Shown: positions 55,741-64,000 of the stretch, one piece after another
Numbering within the stretch: the stretch's first letter is position 1
How the letters are laid out: each line of letters begins with the position of its first letter
NCBI GenBank assembly: GCA_964036045.1
Contig: OZ038381.1
Coordinates: 66,340,242-66,404,241 of the forward strand
DNA: 64,000 nt
Direction of reading: 5' to 3'
From: Eutreptiella sp. 'Long Island Sound 2002'
Taxonomy: Eukaryota > Euglenozoa > Euglenophyceae > Eutreptiales > Eutreptiaceae
Notes under the pieces: model-generated
Seen by the model: only the letters and a program-made list of their open reading frames with translations
What the model was told of the DNA's origin: nothing
Database searches by the model: none
Program-made: the position numbers and the translations under genes

Positions 55741-57888
55741 TAAAGAAGGTCCCTACCAGGACCGGCCCCTGCTGTGCCCCTTCCGCCTATCACCCCTGCT
55801 GACTTGCTCCTGTCCAGCGTTTGCATTTCTCAAAATCCAGGGTCGAAAATTCAAAAATATAGAAAATACAATCCTCCGTCAACCCTGGACAGCAACCAGA
55901 TCCCACAAATACAGCAATAACCCAATCCACACTGCGGGCTTCCGTTCAGCACACCAGTTGTCTCACAGTGGCGGGCATGTACAAGAATTGCACCAAAGAG
56001 GAGAGCCCTGAAATTGGCATATGAACACAAATGCAGCAAAGTTGGGGAATGATGGAAACATATGCAATCACAGCCATAGACCCCTCATTCCCTGGACTCA
56101 GGACCTTCCCGTGACTCGCCAACATGATGCCCTGAACCCAGTCAAATAAGATGGCTAAATGCCATCTGTCAAAAGTCACTACACAAACCCCAAAAATGTG
56201 TTCTCCCCCAAGCCTCTAAATCCTAGCCCAAAAGGGGAGGTGCGTGTCATGGCCTAGAGTGGCACTCAGGACCATGCCCTACCCTGACATAACCTTGGTT
56301 GGACTTGGAGTTGAACGGGCTTGGAGAACTGCCCCATGAAGATGACCTCACAACATGGCAAAATCAGGCAAATCACACCATTATGCCGAAGAATCAATTA
56401 TATACTCAAAAATGCATACGGCAAATGTTCAAATGCTCCATGCATGTGTCCAACCGGAAAGTAAGATACAAGGGTGATATAGACCAGAGGTCTATGCCCA
56501 AGAATATTCCATCATGGGCTCCGAAACCCTTCCAGTTATGTACATGACATGCTTCACATGTCAGCCCATGGGTTTGAGACCTAATTTTGTGAGGCCTCGC
56601 GTGCCAAGCCAAAGTGACCACGTGATCCGGCACATGGTGAGGTACAACACCGAAGCATATGTCAACATATAAGCAACATACCATAGTTCACGAATCTCTA
56701 GGCACTTTACTGTTAGCCGACCAGTTGATCACATAAAATACAAAAATGAGCAAAATATTGGCGCTTGTGGGTCGCTCCGTAAGCCCTCCCACATGCACTA
56801 TATGAGCGGTAGATATAGTCTAGCGCTATGGAGCTCATGATTGGGACATGAGCGAAGCCCTTGCCACGTATGACTCCATATATCTTCCTACAAACGGAGA
56901 TATATAACATGGGCGGGAGCATATCGAAGCACATACCATGCATATTACACATACTCTCAAGAAGTGGCTCCCACCATGGTATGTCATGCCCCTCCATGGA
57001 CATAACTTCACGTTAAAAATACGTAGGAACCCAAAAAAAGTATCTATGCAACTCCAACACTCATGCGGTACACTCGAAAGTCGCAATAAAATATTCCGTT
57101 GCATGGTCCAAGAGTTACATATCACTTTCTACTATCTTGACCATTCTCCCTTGCTATACCGAGCATGTGTACACATCAAAGACGTTTGATGCTTCCCCAA
57201 ATTAAGTTGAGACCGAGGCGTTTTCAACCCGATTCTCCCAATTGACATTCCCTGCCGTGAGCCGGAGATATGATTCTTCAAAGTGGCCTCACGAATCACT
57301 TTTGTTTCGACTATATCTCCAATCAAAATGAAGGGCACGACATAAGGAAGGTTGATTCGTGATCATGGAAAAATGTATGACCACTCGAGATTCATCATAT
57401 CAAGTGCGGCGATGTCGAAGTCGAAAATCAGATTCTGAAAGTCTGAAAAAATCAGATTATTTTTGCGAGTGTATAATATGAAAATTGCGGAAGCAACGAA
57501 CCCTTTACTGATGAAATCTGACCCTTCATCGGGGTTTCCGCCAAAATATCTGTAAAAAACAGTTAACCAATCGCTTGCCGCAAAATCGTGAGCCAACTGA
57601 CAGTCGCCGATACATTGACAATCAGAACGGAAGGCGGAAAAATTACAGAAACATTATGATAAAAAAACCCTGTTGATTCCTGATATTCTGATATATAAAT
57701 CTCAGCTGGCGGCGCCTCGGTACTGAATATGGCCGCTCATAGCCGGAATGGCCAAACCTATCACACTATCACATGGAGTTAGGTCAGCTGGATGGGGGAG
57801 TATGATATCAGCCAATGGCGGCTTGCCGGCACATAGATACACACCCCAAGTGACCCAAAGATGGCCACGGGGGTCCGACCCGGCTTCA
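55741..57888 (-). repeat. element E 5' LTR (2,148 bp)
   Basis: Aligns with 44926-47248 over its length at high identity, apart from one large and several small indels (for example about 25 extra bases near 57,752). Its left boundary abuts the primer-binding site, which orients the element. Confidence 0.85.
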
Positions 57889-58204
57889 GTTGAGGAGAAA
57901 AGGGGGCACCCATTGGATTCAGTGCATGGGGACGTTGTACAGTAATCCTTGTTCGTAAATCAAATCTTCATAGAATATCCCAACGAAGATGGCAATCAAC
58001 CACAAGATATCGAAACAATTCAAGGAACAAGGTAATCAACAAGGGAAAGTTTATATCGTAGGAACATCTTTGGGTGTCCAAAAAAGGCATATTTTTGGTC
58101 CTTGGCGCTACCCCTTGATGGAGCCTCTACACGATCATGAGGTGAGGAAAACTCACAAAAATCGAACCATATGAGGTGATGGGTGTGGGTCTCCACTCAC
58201 GTAA

Positions 58205-58217
58205 ACCTCTGCTACCA
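58205..58217 (-). promoter_or_regulatory. primer-binding site of element C
   Basis: On the minus strand the sequence TGGTAGCAGAGGT directly follows the 5' LTR. It complements the last bases of an initiator Met tRNA of the AGCAGAG... type including CCA. This orients element C on the minus strand. Confidence 0.65.
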
Positions 58218-58218
58218 C

Positions 58219-59047
58219 AAAGAAAAAGCACCCTCACGGCTCCTTGATTATAGAAGATTCGATTGCGACAAAAGTGAAAGGCTATCTATTCGACGACGCA
58301 TTTCCCAAAAGAAGTGTTAACAAAATATTTGATAACTCCACATCATAAAGAATGATTGGATATTAACTCAAAAAGGTGAAAAGAATTGATGAACATGTTT
58401 TCCCAAAGAGTATGTTCCCACATTAAATCAACAACAACAACAACAAAGCGAAGCAAGACAAAAACAACAAGATAAGATGGCCATGATCACCATAGGACCG
58501 CAACGTCCGTCAACTCCTTGTTTTCCAACCATTGGTATGCACACTCTTCGTACAAATCCAACATCGTCTTGCAAGATACCCCACGAAAATCGTTCCACCT
58601 GTACATCCCAAGATTTCCCCATGTCCTGATCCATACATGTCACACCATGGCTAAAAAATAAGCATGGCGTATGTATGACAAGTCTCAGAGATTCAATAAT
58701 GGCATGCAATGCATAGTGAAGATAACAACTCAATGAGCAATTCAATCGAGAATGGACATCAGTACAGATTGCGGAGCGAATTAACAGTGTTTTTTCTCTA
58801 ACACAATTTTCAAATCCACTGTAAATTCTCGAATCACACATAGTAAATTTCTATGAAGTCCACAGTCGATTTCTGATCAGTTCTTCATGGAGAGAAAATA
58901 TCATTGACGACATCAAATGTCGCCGCGACCCAGGTTGCGGAATTAACACACACAGCAGCAACACCAGACACTGCAGCAAGACACCAGACACCAGACACTG
59001 ATGCATTCAACAGAACAGAAGGCATCCCTCAGGAAAGGCAAATTTTC
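58219..59047 (-). repeat. element C 5' LTR
   Basis: Right copy of the ~820-bp repeat. On the minus strand its 3' end is followed by one base and the primer-binding site at 58205-58217. It differs from the 3' LTR by scattered substitutions and a few small indels, indicating that C is older than a very recent insertion. Confidence 0.7.
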
Positions 59048-59051
59048 TTAC

Positions 59052-60200
59052 TTCACTCACACCCTGGATGGCGTGAGGAGCCGACCTATGCCGACCCCTG
59101 CTGTAATACCAAGGAGTCCTTTTGTACCAAGAACGGCCCAGCCGCATTACAGCCATGTGGAGAATCCCACCTGAGCCGAGCTGGACTAGTTGGGACTGAC
59201 AGCCCTAAGGGCTATGGTTGATGTTGAGCCCTACGGCTCTAGTGACTTGGGAGCTGACCCCTCTGATGACGAACCGCCATCCCTATTGTGTGCTTCACCC
59301 TCTGGAGTGATGACCCTGAGGACCCCAACCACTCCGGGGACAAAAAAAAGAAGCAAAAGAGGAAGAATCGGCGACATGAGAGACACCGATTCAAGGAGGC
59401 TAAGGCCATCACCACCTCAAACGTTGTGGTGCAGTTGCCTGAATTTACTGGGGAGGACCTCAGCGAGTTCGCGGAGAATTTCGGTCGTTTCTTAAGAATG
59501 ACCGGCCAGACTCATGCTAGCGGTCAGGTGAAGTGCGATCTGCTCTTGCAGTGTTGCAAGAACAAGTACCTGGACAAGCAGGTCAATCAGATTGTGACGA
59601 CATCCCCTACCTTCGCCGACGTGTTGGTTGCCTTAGAGAGGCAGTAGCCTTCCTATGAGACCGACCTCTCCATCCGGACGGAGATTCACAACCTGGCTGT
59701 GTTGCCCAACAACCCCAAGGCGGCCCCGATTGCCCAGTTGCTGGTGGATTGGACCATTAGGTAGGGCGACTGACGCCCGGTTCTTATGGCAGCAACAAGC
59801 TGCGAGTCTGGTTGGTGGCAAAAATCCCACGGGTTGTGTGGGATGAATGTCGGGCAACGGCTGAGCGCAAAGCAAGGACCCTCACATATGAGGACTTGTC
59901 TGTGCTGCTTCTGGAGCTGGCGCTGGAGAAGGAAAGCGACCAGCACCTGAACGCCTACCGCCCTGGAGGAGGCGGCTCCGGGAGTCATGACCGGGGGTAC
60001 CAGGGACTCCAACTTGGACAGGGGACTACCCAAACAAATGCTCGCATTATGAGCAATATGCTGGAGCACTTCTGGTGTGATGCCAGAGATGAGCAGGGTT
60101 GCCTGATTCATGCCCCTGATTGGGACCAGCGGAATTGTTTCGTGGTCCAGGTGGAAGAAGCACGACACCAACACCGGCGGCAAAGCCAAAGTGCCCGACC
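59052..60200 (+). pseudogene. element D gag, C-terminal part
   Basis: Resumes the D gag frame with FTHTLDGVRSRPMPTP, then an acidic segment (ADPSDDEPPS), a strongly basic KKKKQKRKNRRHERHRFKE patch and a helical capsid-like domain containing LPEFTGEDLSEFAENF and CDLLLQCCKNKYLDKQV (59,430-59,640). It then has a TAG at 59645 and further pieces (frame 59812-60327) with ALEKESDQHL and the CLIHAPDW segment shared with the remnant at 23.6-24.6 kb. One or more frameshifts and several stops are present. The 'EFTGEDL...F...F' pattern is typical of retrotransposon gag. No zinc knuckle remains before truncation. Confidence 0.6.
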
Positions 60201-60990
60201 ACTACAGGTGCACTCACATGGGTTTCTAAATTCCATTTTGTCCGTAAATTCAGAAATACACTTTTTTCAAATTTGCATCATCAGTCCTAAAATGTCTGCC
60301 GAGAAAAATTGGGCAAAAAAATCGTGAGTTTCTTGCTTCCTAAATCACTGTGGTTTGCGTTCCATCTGCCATAGCTGGACTGTACCCGCATGCAACTGCC
60401 GCAGCACCGATCGCCGCAATATGAAAGTCAAACAAATGCCATCTTTGCAAAATCTGCAACTGGGAGAGTAGCAGTGAATTGCTAAATAGTATTGACGGTG
60501 GCGCATTTCGTGATCTGAATATTCAAATTTCATCAGACCCATCCTCTCAGTGGACGTTTGACCAAAATACCCCCCTTTTGAGCCTGTTTTGCCTTCTCTT
60601 TTGCACGAAGTGCCCACGGCACACAACTCAGCACCTCGGAGGATGCAGCCATGTAGTCCTTATGCAGGAGAGATTAAGTAAGATGACTTTGTAGCGCTTC
60701 TTGGCTATATAATTGTCGGAACCACACCCCGTGGAGACTCTGGATTCGGCACGAATAGGCCATTTTTGTAGCCTTATTCTGGGAGAAGGCGAGGTATGAT
60801 GCTGGTGTTACTAGTGTTAACCCTATCCGGTGACACTCTTTGATTCCAATTTAACAATTCTAACACGAAGGGGATTCCGGTGGAAATAATGTGTATCCCA
60901 AGGTGTCCATTTGTATTTGTAACTACTGTGAGGTGGAGCTAGGGCTGACGCTCTTGTGATGATGCCCGGTAGTTGGATACTAAACCCAGA
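60200..60990. other. unassigned sequence
   Basis: No supported gene. A 93-codon minus frame (60345-60626) has no recognisable motif. The sequence marks the right truncation boundary of element D. Confidence 0.3.
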
Positions 60991-61760
60991 GGACTTAGAG
61001 GGCGTCCACAATGAAGTAAGAGGTTGGTTTATTATGGAAATGTCCAATGGTGCCTCCAGTCAATATTTGAAAGTTATTTCCAGGGTTCAATAGGTAGTGG
61101 GAACGTGTTATTTCACTTCTCAGCATTTTATGAGATGCGTTGAGGGATCCCTTGGATATTAGTGTCTTTGAGGTGCTATCAACGGACCAACAGGGCTGCC
61201 AGCATGAGCTAAGAGGTTGGTTTCTCTTGCACGTGTCCAATGGTGAGTCCATGCAACATATGACGTTGATTTCAAGGGTTCAAGAAGCAATCCGCATGAG
61301 TTATCCCCGGCTTTAGCACTTGGTGAGCAAAATACACCATGGATGACCTTAAAAGTGCTTACAAAGTGCTAAAACCGGGAACAACTCTTGTGGATTGCCT
61401 CTCGAACCCGTGAAATCAACGTCACATGTTGCATATAGGCACCATTGGACACTTGGAGAAGAAACCAAACTCTTACTCCATTGTGGCAGCCCTGTACGTT
61501 GATGGGTAGCACATTAAAGGCCGAAATACACCATGGATGACCTTGAAAGTGCTTACAAAGTGCTAAAACCGGGAATAACTCATGTGGATTGCCTCTTGTA
61601 CCCGTGAAATCACCGGCATATGTTGCATTGTGGCACCATTGCACAGTTGCAAAGAAAGACAACCTCTTACTTCATGGTGGCAGCCCTCTAAGTCTGTTCT
61701 TAGCACCTCGAAGGCCGAAACACACCATGGATCACCTTAAATGTGCTCAAAAAGTGTTAA
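60990..61760. repeat. ~194-bp units in direct and inverted order
   Basis: 'ACACCATGGATGACCTT' begins forward units at 61334, 61528 and (variant) 61722, spaced 194 bp. Upstream, 61,190-61,330 and, more diverged, 60,995-61,190 are reverse-complement copies of the same unit ('GCATGAGTTATCCCCGGCTTTAGC' class versus 'GCTAAAACCGGGAACAACTC' class). The turning point is near 61,330-61,345, giving a long imperfect hairpin. It has no coding content. Confidence 0.75.
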
Positions 61761-61854
61761 GACAGTAAATTTCAGGGCTGAATGGTGAGATTTTGATTAA
61801 AGTGATACCGTCACGCGTTCGTGTGATCTCAAATTGATCAACTTTTTCCCTTGA

Positions 61855-62120
61855 GCTAGGTGAGGCTTGCTAAGCAGCAAACTATGACCCACATGACCTT
61901 TACTCAAGATAATTATCCGGAGGCTGCCAGCAATCCCCCAAAAAGGTGTATTTGCACTTTTTAACCCACATTGGTTGGTTTCATTGATGTCGTAGTGCCT
62001 TTGCGTGATTTGGCATTAATGAAAACTTTCCCTAGATCCTTGTTAGGCTTGCTAAGCAACAAATTGTGACCCCACATGCCGTTTACTTAAGATAATATTC
62101 CGGAGGGTGCAAAGGGTGCC
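61855..62120. repeat. ~182-bp direct repeat pair
   Basis: 'AGGCTTGCTAAGCARCAAAYTRTGACCC' occurs at 61863 and 62045, followed in both by 'ACATGMC', 'TTTACT', 'AAGATAAT' and 'CCGGAGG' in the same order. The two units are diverged. Confidence 0.65.
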
Positions 62121-62319
62121 CCTAAAAAGCCATATTTCCACTTTTGAAGTCACAAATGTGGATTACAGTAGTTTTGTTGTGATTTCGTCGTGATCACCAA
62201 CCTGAGTGATTTCTGGAACCGACCAAGACAACTGCATGCATACACACACATTCGCCTTTGCATATCCATTTTATTTTTGGTGAATTGTATGGGAATACTT
62301 AATGTCAACGCTGTGGTGG

Positions 62320-64000
62320 AGGACTGTGCGCGCTGCCCGCACCCATTGTGCACACTGAACGCACGCAGTGTGCACGCTGCACGCACTCATTGTGCACGCT
62401 ACAGGCACGCATTGTGCACATTGCGCGCACGCACTGTGCACACTGCACGGATGCACCGTGCAGGCTGCACACAGGCATTGTGCAAACTGCACGCACACAT
62501 TGTGCACGTTGCACATATGCATTGTGCAAACTGCACACACGCACTGTGCACACTGCAGGCAGAAGTTGTGCACACTGCACGAAAGCACTGTGCTCACTGC
62601 ACGCACACATTGTGCAAACAGCACAAACGCACGCACTGTGCACGGTGCACGCAGGAATGGTGCACACTACACACACGCAGTGTGCCCGCTGCACGCACGC
62701 ATTGCGCAAACTGCACGCACGCACTGTGCACGCTGCATGCAGGCATTATGCAAACTGCTGGCATGCACTGTGCACACTGCACACACGCATTGTGCACGCT
62801 ACACGCACGCACGCATTGTGCACGCTGGACGCACGCCTTGTGCACACTGCACGCACACACTGTGCACGCTGCACGCACGCACTGTGCACAGTGCACTCAC
62901 AAACTGTGCACACTGCACACACGCACGCACTGTGCACGCTGCACCCGCATGTCGTGCATACTGCACGCACGCACTATACGGGCTGCACGCGCGCACTGTG
63001 GACATTGTACGCACACACTGTGCACGCTGCACGCACGCACTGTGCACAGTGCACTCACAAACTGTGCACACTGCACACACGCACGCACTGTGCACGCTGC
63101 ACCCGCATGTCGTGCATACTGCACGCACGCACTATACAGGCTGCACGCACGCACTGTGGACATTGTACGCACGCACTGTGCACGCTGCTCCACGCATGGT
63201 GCACACTGCACGCACGCACTGTGCACGCTGCACACACGCATTGTGCAACGTACATGCACGAACGCATTGTGCACGCTGCACTCATGGGCTGTGCTCACTG
63301 CATGCACGCATTGTGCAAACAGCACGCACGCACGCACTGTGCACGCTGCACGCACGCATGGTGCACACTACACACACGCAGTGTGCAGGCTGCGCGCACG
63401 ATTTGTGCAAACTGCAGGCACGCACTGTGCACGCTGCATGCAAGCATTATGCAAACTGCTGGCATGCACTGTTCACACTGCACACACGCATTGTGCACGC
63501 TACACGCACGCACGCATTGTGCACGCTGCACGCACGCATTATACACACTGCACGCACACACTGTGCACGCTGCACACACGCACTGTGCACAGTGCACGCA
63601 CACACTGTGCACGCTGAACGTACACATTGTGCACACTGCACACACGCACACACTGTGCACCCTGCACTGGCGTGTCGTGCATACTGCACGCACGCACTAT
63701 TCAGGCTGCACGCGCGCATTGTGCACACTGCACGCACACACTGTGGACATTGTACGCACGCACTGTGCACGCTGCACGCACGCATGGTGCACATTGCAGG
63801 CACGCAGTGTGCACGCTGCACACACACATTGTGCAAAGTACATGCACGAACGCATTGTGCACGCTGCAGTCATGCACTGTGCTCACTTCACACACACATT
63901 GTGCAAACGGCACGCACGCAGGCACTGTGCACGCCGCACGCACGCATGGTGCACACTACACACACGCAGTGTGCACGCTGCACGCACGCATTGTGCAAAC
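62320..64000. repeat. GTGCAC-rich satellite (~22-bp units) with higher-order repeat
   Basis: Continuous variants of 'TGTGCACGCTGCACGCACGCAC' fill the window to its right edge. Higher-order structure is visible: 'CATTATGCAAACTGCTGGCATGCAC' class words at 62744 and 63445 (701 bp apart), 'TGCACACTACACACACGCAG' at 62661, 63362 and 63950, and a shorter internal duplication 158 bp apart (62884 and 63042). Units contain the palindrome TGTGCACA. A 475-codon frame (62190-63617) is open only because of the repeat; it is Cys/His/Ala-rich and not supported as a gene. Confidence 0.9.

Larger units (their letters stand above)
44926..57888 (-). mobile_element. element E: chromodomain Ty3/gypsy retrotransposon, near complete
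   Basis: Two LTRs (44926-47248 and 55741-57888) and a 4-bp target duplication GTTG (44922-44925 and 57889-57892). The minus-strand order is 5' LTR (right), primer-binding site (55728-55740), gag, protease, methyltransferase-like domain, RT, RNase H, integrase, chromodomain, polypurine tract AGAAGGGGGG beside the 3' LTR (left), total 13.0 kb. Protease-RT-RNase H-integrase order with a C-terminal chromodomain defines a Ty3/gypsy chromovirus-like element. Gag has frameshifts, there is one amber codon between protease and RT, and the RT active site is altered. It sits inside element C, so it is the youngest layer of this nest. Confidence 0.9.
35423..59047 (-). mobile_element. element C: LTR retroelement, interrupted by element E
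   Basis: Two ~820-bp direct repeats (35423-36241 and 58219-59047) share about 95% of positions by eye. The minus-strand order is 5' LTR on the right, one base, primer-binding site TGGTAGCAGAGGT (58205-58217), interior, then a G-run polypurine tract (plus CCCCCCC at 36247-36253) beside the 3' LTR on the left. The target duplication is TTAC. The interior (57,893-58,204 plus 36,254-44,925, about 9.0 kb) is split by element E and has no recognisable gag, protease, RT or integrase, so C may be a non-autonomous large derivative or badly decayed. Confidence 0.7.
34421..60200 (+). mobile_element. element D: Ty3/gypsy-like element, broken by element C
   Basis: A primer-binding site TGGTAGCAGA (34421-34430) is followed 90 bp later by a gag ATG at 34520. 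The gag frame runs to 35422, is interrupted by element C (35423-59047) and resumes at 59052 in register, ending near 60,200. The 4-bp word TTAC at 35419-35422 and 59048-59051 is the target duplication. The 5' LTR must end at about 34420, but its start is not defined. No pol or 3' LTR is found, so D is truncated. Confidence 0.6.

Noticed and set aside
55133-55741. 202-codon ORF starting at the LTR/primer-site junction of element E
   Set aside because: It overlaps the coiled-coil gag frame and lacks recognisable domain content; the ATG arises from the LTR-primer-site junction.
62190-63617. 475-codon Cys/His-rich ORF
   Set aside because: It is a direct translation of the GTGCAC satellite; overlapping frames on the minus strand are equally open.

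Overview
This is a eukaryotic, repeat-dominated window with almost no sequence that can be called ordinary host genes. There are no operons or bacterial signals. Most of what can be read is transposable elements, their decayed coding regions and several unrelated tandem-repeat arrays. The host cannot be named from the window alone. Three LTR elements carry primer-binding sites starting TGGTAGCAGA. Two continue as TGGTAGCAGAGG, which pairs with an initiator-Met tRNA ending CCUCUGCUACCA (animal or protist type), not the land-plant type ending CUCUGAUACCA. Together with the style of the Ty3-like polyproteins, this points to a large alga or protist genome. A dinoflagellate-like host is possible but unproven; no dinoflagellate spliced leader was seen.

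Layout: 0.8-2.0 kb, degenerate ~205-bp tandem array. 2.3-4.4 kb, a small element with ~600-bp terminal direct repeats (family T, copy 1, minus). 4.4-6.9 kb, coding-like remnants, a short A-rich tandem array and a foldback. 6.88-22.8 kb, first triple nest: T copy 2 (plus) is interrupted by a 7.7-kb non-LTR retrotransposon (LINE-A, minus, 14-bp target duplication), itself interrupted in its ORF2 by a 6.4-kb poly(A)-tailed element (B, plus, 18-bp target duplication). 23.6-24.6 kb, gag remnant. 24.7-27.6 kb, AT-richer sequence with little recognisable. 27.6-29.6 kb, a 99-bp minisatellite between GGCCGG-rich blocks. 29.6-31.9 kb, GC-rich island with one intact-looking unknown ORF. 31.9-33.7 kb, coding-like minus-strand pieces.

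34.4-60.2 kb is a second triple nest. A Ty3/gypsy-like element D (plus; primer site, gag) is broken in gag by LTR element C (minus, 35.42-59.05 kb), which is in turn broken by a nearly complete chromodomain Ty3/gypsy element E (minus, 44.93-57.89 kb). Removing C rejoins the D gag frame. E encodes gag, protease, a methyltransferase-like domain, RT, RNase H, integrase and a chromodomain, but carries gag frameshifts, an in-frame amber codon and a damaged RT active site. The interior of C has no recognisable gag or pol.

60.2-64.0 kb: an inverted/direct ~194-bp array, a ~182-bp repeat pair and, to the window edge, a long ~22-bp GTGCAC-rich satellite with higher-order structure.

The elements interact as successive insertions, giving a relative chronology: T before LINE-A before B, and D before C before E. 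Most coding regions are decayed. The largest unexplained coding item is the >1,100-residue ORF inside element B.
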